Notes under the pieces: model-generated | The model's input: only the letters and a program-made list of their open reading frames with translations | Told to the model about the DNA's origin: nothing | The model's database searches: none | Source: Clostridium sp. D43t1_170807_H7 | GTDB lineage: Bacteria; Bacillota; Clostridia; Clostridiales; Clostridiaceae | Assembly: GCF_015555905.1 (NCBI RefSeq) | Contig: NZ_JADNLK010000004.1 | Coordinates: forward strand, 114,784-178,783 | Reading direction: 5' to 3' | DNA length: 64,000 nucleotides | Shown here: one piece after another, positions 55,785 through 63,886 of the stretch | Layout of the letters: every line of letters begins with the position of its first letter | How positions within the stretch are numbered: position 1 is the first letter of the stretch | Made by a program: the position numbers and the translations under genes

Positions 55785-56837
55785 TTAATTTTTAAATGTA
55801 AATAAATATTGTGGCTCAAATTTAACCTTAATTTTTTCATTAATATCAAATACCATTTCTTCCTTTGAAATGGTGAAATGTATTAAACCTGCTTTATTTG
55901 AATTAATACTCTTAATATATAAAGTATAATCAAAGGGATTTTCCACAATATTTTCTATTATTACCTCAAAAACATTTTCTTCTTTTTCGTCTTTGCATAA
56001 CTTAATATTATGAGATCTTATAGCTATATAGTTTATATTATCTTTAATATCTTCTAAGCATTTAAGTTTTAAGTTCCACTCTTCTGCAAAAACAAAATTA
56101 TTATCTAACTTTTTAGCCTTTGATATATTTTTACATCCGGTAAGTTTTGCTTCAGCCAATGATTGTGGAGTTTGAAACAATACATTTTTTTCTCTTATAT
56201 CTTTAGCTTTCCCGCCATCGAACACTATTATTTTATCGCACACTCTATAAGCCTCTGCTATATCATGAGTTACAAAAACTACTGTCCCTTCATAATCCTT
56301 TAAAAGCTCCACAAGTTCTCTTTCCATACTTGCTCTTAAATGATTATCTAGTGCAGAAAATGGTTCATCAAGAAGAAGTATATCTGGTGAAGTTATAAGA
56401 GCTCTTGCAAGTGCAACTCTTTGTTGTTGTCCTCCTGATAACTGCCAAGGATATCTCTTTTCAAGGCCTTCTAACCCAAATTTTTTAATATAATTAGATG
56501 ATAATTTACTTTTTTCATCTTTACTAATTTTATCTAAACCTATTTCTATATTATCCTTTATAGTCATATGAGGAAATAATGCATAGTTTTGAAATAAAAA
56601 GCCAACTTTTCTATCTCTAGTTTTAATATTAATCTTTTCTTGTGAGTCAAAAAGCACTTTATCATTAATAACTATTTTTCCTTTTGATGGCTTTTCAAGA
56701 CCTGCTATACATTTAAGTGTCATACTTTTCCCTGAACCTGATGCTCCTAAAAAGCCTATAATACCACCTTTGCTTTCCATAGAAACATCTAAATTAAAGG
56801 AAGATAAATTTTTAGTAATATCTATATGTAAACTCAT
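55785..56837 (-). CDS. modC: Molybdate ABC transporter ATP-binding protein
   Basis: 350 residues. Walker A GASGSGKS, signature LSGGQQQRVALARA, Walker B ILLLDEPFSALD, and an H-loop VTHD. The C-terminal 115 residues form a TOBE/MOP-like regulatory part (YIAIRSHNIKLCKDEKEE, FEVIIENIVENPFDYTLYIKS), the usual site where molybdate binds in ModC. It powers the ModA-ModB importer. It starts 2 bases after modB. Confidence 0.93.
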   Translation of the reverse strand: MSLHIDITKNLSSFNLDVSMESKGGIIGFLGASGSGKSMTLKCIAGLEKPSKGKIVINDKVLFDSQEKINIKTRDRKVGFLFQNYALFPHMTIKDNIEIGLDKISKDEKSKLSSNYIKKFGLEGLEKRYPWQLSGGQQQRVALARALITSPDILLLDEPFSALDNHLRASMERELVELLKDYEGTVVFVTHDIAEAYRVCDKIIVFDGGKAKDIREKNVLFQTPQSLAEAKLTGCKNISKAKKLDNNFVFAEEWNLKLKCLEDIKDNINYIAIRSHNIKLCKDEKEENVFEVIIENIVENPFDYTLYIKSINSNKAGLIHFTISKEEMVFDINEKIKVKFEPQYLFTFKN

Positions 56838-56839
56838 AA

Positions 56840-57517
56840 CTATCTCCCCCTATTACCTATTAACTTTTGTTGCGTATCACACCAATAATTTAATAAAAAG
56901 ATCATTATAAATGATATTGCAACTATAATTAAAACCCAAAGCATAGCCTTATTCATATCTCCACTTTCAACAGCAAAGAATATTGCAACTGGCATAGTTT
57001 GTGTTCTCCCTGGTATATTTCCTGCTATCATTAAAGTTGCTCCAAACTCACCTAAAGCTCTTGCAAAACTTAAAACAAGTCCGCCTATTATTCCTGGCCA
57101 TGCAAGCGGAATTGCAATCTTAAAAAATATCTTAGTTTCGCTTAATCCTAAAGTTCTTGCTGCTGAAATCATATTCTTATCTATTTGTTCAAAGGCAGAA
57201 CGACAAGTCCTATACATCATTGGAAATGCAACTACTGTGGCTGCTATAACTGTTGCACTCCAGCTAAAAATAATATTTTTATTAAAACTCATAAAAATTT
57301 TTCCTACAAATCCATTCTTTCCACAAATAAGTAATAAGAAAAATCCTATAACAGTAGGTGGTAATATTAGAGGAAGAGTGAAGATTCCATCTATAAACCC
57401 TCTACTCCTTCCCTTATAATTAGCCATTTTATAAGATATAAATATTCCTATTATCGATGTAATTATAGTTGCAAGAAAAGCTGTCTTAAGCGAAATCCAT
57501 AACGGTGAAAAATCCAT
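56840..57517 (-). CDS. modB: Molybdate ABC transporter permease
   Basis: 225 residues with five to six membrane segments and the EAA loop ISAARTLGLSETKIFFKIAIPLAWPGI. The LPLILPPTVIGFFLLL stretch is characteristic of ModB/CysT-type permeases. Co-transcribed with modA (16 bases before it) and modC. Confidence 0.94.
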   Translation of the reverse strand: MDFSPLWISLKTAFLATIITSIIGIFISYKMANYKGRSRGFIDGIFTLPLILPPTVIGFFLLLICGKNGFVGKIFMSFNKNIIFSWSATVIAATVVAFPMMYRTCRSAFEQIDKNMISAARTLGLSETKIFFKIAIPLAWPGIIGGLVLSFARALGEFGATLMIAGNIPGRTQTMPVAIFFAVESGDMNKAMLWVLIIVAISFIMIFLLNYWCDTQQKLIGNRGR

Positions 57518-57533
57518 ATTTTATAACCTTTCT

Positions 57534-58334
57534 TTAACTTTCAACTTTATATCCATACTTTTCAAATATTTTTTTAGCTTCATCTGTGAATAAGAAATTC
57601 TCAAATGCTTTGGCTTCATCAATATTTTTTGCATCTTTTATAACTGATACCGGATAAGTAATTGATGAATGATTATTAACCTCTTCAATATTTTCTACAA
57701 TAGTTACATTATTATTACTTAATGCATCACTTAAGTATACAAAACCTACATCGGCATTACCAGATGCAACCCAAGCTAAAACTTCTTTAACATCTTTTGC
57801 AAATACAAGCTTATTACTAATACTTTCTTTTATTCCTGAATTAACTAAAACCTCATCAGCATATTTACCTGCTGGAACACTATCCGGTTCACCCACAGCT
57901 ATATGTGTAATTTTATCACTTTTTAAATCATCAAAGCTATTTATTTCAATACCATTAGCTGCTATAAGAACTAATGAATTTTCAACTAAATCCTTAGTTG
58001 TGTCGTCCACTAATAAACCTTCATCTTTTAAAGTATTCATTTGCTTTTGCCCTGCTGATATAAATAAATCACAAGGTGCTCCTTGTTCTATTTGTTGTTG
58101 AAGTGAACCTGAAGAACCATAGTTTACTACTAATGTCACATTCTCATTAGTGTTTTTATATTCTGTTTCTAAATCAGCCATTACTTCCTTTAAACTAGCT
58201 GCTGCTGAAATATTTAATTCTACAGCTTTTTTTTCTTCAGTATTAGCTGAACCACCTTCACCTTTAGAAGTACATCCAACAAATAATAAACTGCAACATA
58301 ATAACATTGATACTACTTTTAATCTCTTTAACAT
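57534..58334 (-). CDS. modA: Molybdate-binding lipoprotein of the ABC transporter
   Basis: 266 residues. The lipobox LLFVGC ends at Cys21. The mature part is a type II periplasmic-binding fold with AAASLKEVMADLE, VVNYGSSGSLQQQIEQGAPCDLFISAGQKQM and ANGIEIN, the standard ModA signature. It captures molybdate (or tungstate) outside the membrane. GGGAGAG precedes ATG 58334. It is the first gene of modABC with a probable promoter and operator upstream. Confidence 0.95.
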   Translation of the reverse strand: MLKRLKVVSMLLCCSLLFVGCTSKGEGGSANTEEKKAVELNISAAASLKEVMADLETEYKNTNENVTLVVNYGSSGSLQQQIEQGAPCDLFISAGQKQMNTLKDEGLLVDDTTKDLVENSLVLIAANGIEINSFDDLKSDKITHIAVGEPDSVPAGKYADEVLVNSGIKESISNKLVFAKDVKEVLAWVASGNADVGFVYLSDALSNNNVTIVENIEEVNNHSSITYPVSVIKDAKNIDEAKAFENFLFTDEAKKIFEKYGYKVES

Positions 58335-58360
58335 TTTTCACTCTCCCATTTCATATTTAG

Positions 58361-58400
58361 TTATGTTTTGTTACGTTTTAACATGTTTTGTTATGTTTTA
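58361..58400 (-). promoter_or_regulatory. Four 10-bp-phased repeats in the modA leader: probable operator
   Basis: Four successive 10-mers follow the pattern TTAYGTTTTG or close variants, starting at 58361, 58371, 58381 and 58391. The 10-bp period equals one DNA helical turn. On the minus strand they begin right after the predicted transcription start. This looks like a cooperative repressor site for control of modABC, perhaps by the regulator at 58509. Confidence 0.6.
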
Positions 58401-58408
58401 TATATTAA

Positions 58409-58437
58409 ATAATAGCATATTATATTCTTTCTATCAA
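58409..58437 (-). promoter_or_regulatory. Candidate sigma-A promoter of modABC
   Basis: On the minus strand TTGATA (58432-58437), 17-base spacer and TATTAT (58409-58414). The start would fall next to the phased repeats at 58361-58400. Confidence 0.6.
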
Positions 58438-58508
58438 TGTATTTAATTGAAACCTAGAATTACTTTTCTTTTAATGTTAAAATTATCTTAATATTAAGGA
58501 GGGATAAG

Positions 58509-59495
58509 ATGAATTTAAAATCTTCTTTAACGCCGTTAGAAGTTGCAGAATTACTTAAAATAACTAAAAACACAGTTTACGAACTTATTAAGCGTGGTGA
58601 ATTACCAAGCTACAAAATAGGTAAAAAAATAAGAATAGATATGCATGATGTAGAAGAATATATCAATAGCCAAAAATCAAATTCAAAACCTTCAAATAAT
58701 GGCAATATTATTAATTCACCATTAAATACTAATATTAATAATAATTCATACTCTACTGCTAATAATATTTCACTAAATAATAAATCTAATTCAGAAATAA
58801 TTATTTCAGGTCAAGATATTTTATTAGATATTTTAGCAAGATATATAGAAGAAACATTCCCTGATTATACAGTTCTTCGTTCTTATAAGGGAAGTTACAA
58901 TGGATTATATGACTTATATAACAATAAAGTTTCTATTGCTTCTTGCCACCTTTGGGATGGTGATAAAGATGAGTATAATATTGATTATGTTAAAAGATTA
59001 GTTCCTGGAACTCCTTGTGTACTTATAAATTTAGCCTATAGATTACAAGGACTATACGTTAAAAAAGGAAACCCCTTAAATATAAATTCTTTTGAAGATT
59101 TATCTACTAAAAATATCAAATTTATTAATAGGGAAAAAGGTAGTGGAGTTCGAGTTTTATTAGATGAAAAACTTCGACTGTTAAATATTGATCCTTCATC
59201 TATAAATGGATATTTTGATGAAGAAAATTCTCATTTAGCCATAGCCAGCAAAGTAGGACGTGGTGATGCCGACGTTGGACTTGGAAATAAAAAAGCTGCT
59301 ATGCAAGTAGAAACTATAGATTTTATTCCACTTCAAACTGAACGCTATGATTTAATTATAAAGAAAAGTGATTTAAACAATCCAATTTATAAAAGCATAA
59401 TTTCTATTTTATCTTCTGAAAAATTCAAGAATGAACTACAAGGGATTGGAGGCTACGACCTTAAAGATCTAGGTAAAATAATATCTACAACTTAA
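58509..59495 (+). CDS. HTH/PBP-like transcriptional regulator, probably molybdate-sensing
   Basis: 328 residues. Residues 1-56 are an excisionase/MerR-like helix-turn-helix (LTPLEVAELLKITKNTVYELIKRGELPSYKIGKK). A Asn/Ser-rich linker (about 57-96) follows. Residues 97-325 resemble a molybdate-binding-type PBP_like domain (SCHLWDGDKDEYNIDYVKRL, FINREKGSGVRVLLDEKL). It is divergent from modABC, so it probably represses or activates modABC in response to molybdate. AAGGAGGG precedes ATG 58509. The fold is well supported; the effector is inferred from position. Confidence 0.85.
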   Translation: MNLKSSLTPLEVAELLKITKNTVYELIKRGELPSYKIGKKIRIDMHDVEEYINSQKSNSKPSNNGNIINSPLNTNINNNSYSTANNISLNNKSNSEIIISGQDILLDILARYIEETFPDYTVLRSYKGSYNGLYDLYNNKVSIASCHLWDGDKDEYNIDYVKRLVPGTPCVLINLAYRLQGLYVKKGNPLNINSFEDLSTKNIKFINREKGSGVRVLLDEKLRLLNIDPSSINGYFDEENSHLAIASKVGRGDADVGLGNKKAAMQVETIDFIPLQTERYDLIIKKSDLNNPIYKSIISILSSEKFKNELQGIGGYDLKDLGKIISTT

Positions 59496-59516
59496 CTTAA
59501 TTTCAAATATCTAAAC

Positions 59517-59573
59517 AAAGAAATATTATAATTACAGGATTAGTTAAATTTTATCCTGATTATAATATTTCTT
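59517..59573 (+). terminator. Terminator after the regulator gene
   Basis: Arms from about 59517 and ending at 59573 pair over more than 20 bp (AAAGAAATATTATAAT with its complement, then CAGGAT/ATCCTG), followed by a T run. Confidence 0.8.
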
Positions 59574-59673
59574 TTTTTATTTTCTTACAATTTTATATAT
59601 GTTAATTTTCAGCTAATGATATTTTTGAGTTTACAATCATTTTATCTTGTTAATAATTACAAGTGGTGATGAT

Positions 59674-60600
59674 ATGATTAATTTTTATAAAACGCTAATT
59701 AATAATACCTCTAATAATAAAATAGTTAATGATTTAATAGGTTATCATGATTGTAAAACGAATATTATTACTAAGTGTCCGTACTGCGAAAGTAAAAAAG
59801 TTATCAAATATGGAATGTACAAAAATATTCAGAGATATAAATGCAAAGATTCTATGTGTGGAAAAACCTTTACTAATGAATTTTATAATCAATTTAGATG
59901 CTCTAAAAAATTTAAAGAAAACTATCAAGAGTACTTCAATCTTTTAAATAATGGATTCACAATTAGAGAATGTGCAAACAAATTAAATATTACGGTTGTA
60001 ACAGCCTTCTTTTGGAGACACCGATTTTTATTTGATTTTAAAAATAAGCATTATCTTGAAAATATATCTTCATATGTAGAATTAACTAAAATGATAGTAG
60101 TTGAAAACTTTAAGGGTTCTAGGAATATTCCTAATATTAAGAGAGATAAAATTACAGTTGTTAATGCTTTGAATGATTCTATAGACATAATACCAATTAT
60201 TGCCGCAAGAAACTTTTTCGGCTTTTATGAACTTAGAGATAATATTATTCCACGATTAAATAAAAAAGCTTATGTAGTTGGTTTAATTGATGGAAGACTC
60301 AAAACCTTTGCTAACGCATTTAATGAAATAAATAAAGTAAAATTTAAAGAAAATTATAAAAATAATATTGATATACAGTATTCCATTAATACTCAAAAAT
60401 GGCTTTCTAAATTTCGAGGAGTTGCAAGTAAATATTTAGATCACTACTTATATTGGAGATTATTTGAATATAAAAATAATTTTAATTCTAAGAGAAATAT
60501 ATCATCAAAAGAAAGTATTAAAAAAAATCTTCATTTAACCGCTGATATAACTACCTACGTATCTTGGAAAAGTATAAAATCAAAAACACTACCTATTTAG
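59674..60600 (+). CDS. IS1595-like transposase-derived protein, copy 2, probably inactive as a transposase
   Basis: 308 residues from ATG 59674, which has GGTGATGAT just upstream as in copy 1; the leader TTGTTAATAATTA is also shared. Zinc ribbon cysteines (CPYCES... and YKCKDSMCG) and the HTH are intact. The catalytic region mirrors copy 1: VELTKMIVVENFKGSR, GLIDGRLKTF, IQYSINTQKWLSKFRGVASKYLDHYL. The first Asp and last catalytic residue are therefore missing in both copies. The two proteins differ by about a third of their residues yet keep intact frames, which suggests long retention of a function rather than recent transposition. A shared 42-nt palindrome lies 187 bp downstream. Confidence 0.7.
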   Translation: MINFYKTLINNTSNNKIVNDLIGYHDCKTNIITKCPYCESKKVIKYGMYKNIQRYKCKDSMCGKTFTNEFYNQFRCSKKFKENYQEYFNLLNNGFTIRECANKLNITVVTAFFWRHRFLFDFKNKHYLENISSYVELTKMIVVENFKGSRNIPNIKRDKITVVNALNDSIDIIPIIAARNFFGFYELRDNIIPRLNKKAYVVGLIDGRLKTFANAFNEINKVKFKENYKNNIDIQYSINTQKWLSKFRGVASKYLDHYLYWRLFEYKNNFNSKRNISSKESIKKNLHLTADITTYVSWKSIKSKTLPI

Positions 60601-60787
60601 CAAATTTATAGATATTATATAGATAATAATAAAACTTATAGCATAGGCTTGGCTATTATTCAAATATGAATGATAGTTTATTTGTTATGTTTAAATTTAT
60701 TATACATAAAAATTTTTATTATTTTTTTAATATACGTACTCTAAACCTTCCAGTAGATTATAAATATCCATTAATCATTATAAAACT

Positions 60788-60829
60788 CTGTTATATTAAA
60801 TTGTTGGTAACAACAATTTAATATAACAG
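60788..60829. repeat. 42-nt near-perfect palindrome, copy 2 (3' of transposase-like gene)
   Basis: Two 21-base arms paired with one mismatch, centre GGTAAC. It lies 187 bp past the stop of the gene at 59674-60600, matches copy 1 (31689-31730) at 39 of 42 sites, and is not followed by a T tract. The rest of the 376-bp gap 60601-60976 is AT-rich with no gene. Confidence 0.8.
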
Positions 60830-60976
60830 CTTTCTATATATAAAAATATATATCTCAATATATAAGATAATAAAAAATTTAAATCTGAAATCCCTCTTTT
60901 TGAATTTATCATAGTTTCATTATTTTTTCTCTTTGATACATCCACTAAACTAATTCATAAATCACTTTAATCTTAT

Positions 60977-62272
60977 TTACCTAGTATATAGCTCTTTTAA
61001 CTTATCTGTAAATCCTAATCTATTTTCTTCTAAGGTCTTTAATCTAAAGAAACAGCTACCATTTACATTACTATTTGCTCTAGAATATCGTATTTGATTT
61101 ATTACTTCATTTGCATTAAGCCATGACTCACCATAACTTGAATCATTTATTTTATAAGCTGCATGTCCAATATATAGTTTTACATTAGTATTCTCTACTT
61201 GCTTTGCCCACCAATCAACTAATGTTGCAAATGGAGCTGAATTATAATCAAATTGCCAATATATTTGAGGAATAATATAATCAATCCATCCTTCTTGAAT
61301 CCATTTTCTAGAATCTACATATACATCGTCATAACTACTTAACCCACTTGTATTACTTCCATCTACTGACTCTCCATTTCTCCATATTCCAAATGGACTA
61401 ACTCCAAATTTAACTTCAGACTTAGTCTCCTTTATTTTACTATATAGTTCACTTATAAAACAGTTAATATTATTTCTTCTCCAATCATCCTTTGAGTTAA
61501 AATCTCCACCATACTTTTCATATGTATCCTCATCTGGAAACTCTACTCCACCTGAAGGATATGGATAAAAATAATCATCTAAAATAACACCATCAATATT
61601 ATAATTTGTTACAACCTCTATTATTGTATCAATAACATATTCTCTAACCTCCGGTATTCCTGCATCAAGATAATGATAATTATTATATTTTACAATCCAA
61701 TCTGGGTTATTTTTTAATGGTGATTCTTCCGGCAATTCAGCTATATAATTATCTATACTAAAACTTTCTGAATTACTATCTATTCTAAAGGGATTAAACC
61801 ATGCTTGAAGCTCTAATCCTCTTTTATGAGCTTCGTCAACAGCAAACTCTAGAGGATCATATCCCGGATTCTTTCCTAAAGTTCCTGTCAAATACTTAGA
61901 CCATGGAGCATAACTAGATTCATATAAAGCATCTCCCATTGGTCTAACTTGGAAAAATATTGTGTTCATATTTTGTTCTTCTATAAAATCAAATTTTTCT
62001 TTTAATAATTCTTTTTGAACTTTATCATCATAACTTCCAACTTCTGGCCAATCTAAATTACTAACTGTCGATAACCAAACTCCTCTCATTTCTCCATCTT
62101 CTATAAATTTATCTGCTATATTTTCCTCACCTTCACTTTCCTTAATATCTATATTTTGACTACTACTTTGTGAATCATTATTAATTTTACTTATCTTTAT
62201 TTTTAGTACTATACCAGTAACTAAAAATATTGCTATAAATATTACTGTAATCTGAATACATTTATTTTTCAT
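60977..62272 (-). CDS. Membrane-anchored GHL10 (DUF187) glycosyl-hydrolase-like protein
   Basis: 431 residues. A single N-terminal membrane segment (about 7-25) anchors it outside the cell, followed by an acidic linker. The domain starts MRGVWLSTVSNLDWPEVGS and contains NTIFFQVRPMGDALYESSYAPWSKYLTGTLG, LELQAWFNPFRID, DGVILDDYFYPYP and VKFGVSPFGIWRNG: the GHL10/DUF187 TIM-barrel family, which is linked to peptidoglycan or exopolysaccharide cleavage in some members. The exact bond is unknown. A single gene. Confidence 0.87.
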   Translation of the reverse strand: MKNKCIQITVIFIAIFLVTGIVLKIKISKINNDSQSSSQNIDIKESEGEENIADKFIEDGEMRGVWLSTVSNLDWPEVGSYDDKVQKELLKEKFDFIEEQNMNTIFFQVRPMGDALYESSYAPWSKYLTGTLGKNPGYDPLEFAVDEAHKRGLELQAWFNPFRIDSNSESFSIDNYIAELPEESPLKNNPDWIVKYNNYHYLDAGIPEVREYVIDTIIEVVTNYNIDGVILDDYFYPYPSGGVEFPDEDTYEKYGGDFNSKDDWRRNNINCFISELYSKIKETKSEVKFGVSPFGIWRNGESVDGSNTSGLSSYDDVYVDSRKWIQEGWIDYIIPQIYWQFDYNSAPFATLVDWWAKQVENTNVKLYIGHAAYKINDSSYGESWLNANEVINQIRYSRANSNVNGSCFFRLKTLEENRLGFTDKLKELYTR

Positions 62273-62342
62273 TTGTCACCTCCCTTTACAATATTACTAT
62301 TAATATTTTATTAATATAACAAAAATTATAAAAACTTATGAA

Positions 62343-62373
62343 AAAAAGGCAATCTATTTTTAGATTACCTTTT
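62343..62373 (-). terminator. Terminator after the NADH oxidase gene
   Basis: A stem of about 12 bp with one C-A mismatch (AAAGGCAATCTA and TAGATTACCTTT) followed by T-rich sequence on the minus strand, 6 bases after the stop. Confidence 0.75.
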
Positions 62374-62378
62374 AAATC

Positions 62379-63710
62379 TTATAAAGCTTTTAATGCAACT
62401 GCATTTAAAATGCTCCATGGTTTATTAAAGTGTGGTTGGAAGAAGAAGTCTGTCATTGCAAGCTCTTCTAAAGTCATTTCATTTTGAATAACTACTGATA
62501 AAGTATTCATAAATTGAGTTAAATCTATATCAGAAATTATTTGTCCTCCAATTACTCTTCTTGTATCTTTATCAAAAACTAACTTAATAGTAGCAGGTAA
62601 GTAAGTAGGCATAAATTCTGGTCTATAGTTATCAGTTAATGATACTGAACCAACATTCATCTTAGTTGTTGCTTTTGCTACATCTTCAGTTAATCCTGTT
62701 GAAGCTATACATTTTTCATAAATCTTAATTCCTGAAGTACCTTGGGTACCCATATACTTAAGAGTTGGTTCAACAATATTTCTAGCTACTAAAGTACCCA
62801 TTCTTACAGCATTTGTTGCAAGAGGAATATATCTTGTATCATGAGCTGGATTATATTTAACTACACAACAATCTCCTGCTGCAAATACATCTTCTCTACT
62901 AGTTCTCATATATTCATCAATTATAATTGCTCCATTTGGAAGAGTATCTAACTTACCTTGAACAAGCTTAGTGTTTGGTGCAAATCCAATACATAATACA
63001 ACTAAGTCACCTTCATAGCTTCCTTTTTCAGTAACAACTTTAGTTACCTTTCCATTTTCACCTTCAAACTTAGCTACTTTTTCTCCTAATACTAGATTTA
63101 CACCTCTATCAGCAAATTCTTTTTCAGCTATATCTGTGAATTCTTTGTCAAGATATTTAGCCATAATTCTTTCTTCAGCATCTATTAATGTAACTTTTTT
63201 ACCTTGCATTTCAAATGCTTCTACAAGTTCAACACCAATATATCCTGCTCCAATTATAACTACATTTTTAGCTTCTTTAGATTTTTCAATTATTTCAATT
63301 GCATGATCATGGTTCTTACATAATAAAATATTTTCTAAATCTCCACCTTCAAATTTAGGAACTATTGGCCATGACCCTACTGTTAAAACTAGTTTATCAT
63401 ATTTATCCTCAAACTCTTCATCATTTAAAAGATTTTTAACCTTAACAACTTTATTATCAAAATCTATATCTAAAACTTCATGTTTCATATTAGTTACAAT
63501 ACCCATTTTTGAAAGGTTTTCTGGTGAATTATAGAATAAATTTTTAGTTTCTTTAATTACTCCACCAACATTTAATGCTATTCCACAAGATAGGAATGAT
63601 ATATTGTCATTTTTTTCATATATTGTAATTTCACTTTCTGGGTGAAGCTCCTTTAAATTAACTACTGCAGCAGTTCCTGCATGCGTACAACCTATTACTA
63701 TTATTTTCAT
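62379..63710 (-). CDS. nox: NADH oxidase / CoA-disulfide reductase family flavoprotein
   Basis: 443 residues. The N-terminal FAD motif is VIGCTHAGTAA, the single redox-active Cys42 lies in FLSCGIALNVGG, the NAD(H)-binding motif is VIIGAGYIGVELVEAF, and the second FAD motif is VFAAGDCC. One cysteine and this layout match water-forming NADH oxidase (Nox) or its CoA-disulfide reductase relatives. In an anaerobe it would remove oxygen and recycle NAD+. A 9-bp inverted repeat in its leader (63736-63757) suggests control. The water-forming product is assumed from family. Confidence 0.9.
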   Translation of the reverse strand: MKIIVIGCTHAGTAAVVNLKELHPESEITIYEKNDNISFLSCGIALNVGGVIKETKNLFYNSPENLSKMGIVTNMKHEVLDIDFDNKVVKVKNLLNDEEFEDKYDKLVLTVGSWPIVPKFEGGDLENILLCKNHDHAIEIIEKSKEAKNVVIIGAGYIGVELVEAFEMQGKKVTLIDAEERIMAKYLDKEFTDIAEKEFADRGVNLVLGEKVAKFEGENGKVTKVVTEKGSYEGDLVVLCIGFAPNTKLVQGKLDTLPNGAIIIDEYMRTSREDVFAAGDCCVVKYNPAHDTRYIPLATNAVRMGTLVARNIVEPTLKYMGTQGTSGIKIYEKCIASTGLTEDVAKATTKMNVGSVSLTDNYRPEFMPTYLPATIKLVFDKDTRRVIGGQIISDIDLTQFMNTLSVVIQNEMTLEELAMTDFFFQPHFNKPWSILNAVALKAL

Positions 63711-63735
63711 AATAAATTCCTCCTATTAAAGAAGT

Positions 63736-63757
63736 TAGTGTAAAGTTTTTTACACTA
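63736..63757 (-). promoter_or_regulatory. Inverted repeat in the nox leader, possible operator
   Basis: Arms TAGTGTAAA (63736-63744) and TTTACACTA (63749-63757) with a 4-base gap, 26-47 bases before the nox start. It does not fit the TTGTTAA-type Rex box well, so the binding protein is unknown. Confidence 0.4.
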
Positions 63758-63886
63758 CTTTTCTTTTAAATTCTTTATATATCAAGGTTTCGCAAGTTTT
63801 TTTGTATAAAAAAACAACGACCCCCTAATTTCATGTTAAAATTGAATATCCAAACCACAAAATCAACACGAAAGGTTGTCGTTATT

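Noticed and set aside
60788..60829. The 42-nt palindromes as plain terminators
   Set aside because: They lie about 190-210 bp past the genes and have no T tract on either strand.
63736..63757. Rex binding site upstream of nox
   Set aside because: The half sites TAGTGTAAA/TTTACACTA differ from the TTGTTAA-type consensus; kept only as an unassigned dyad.
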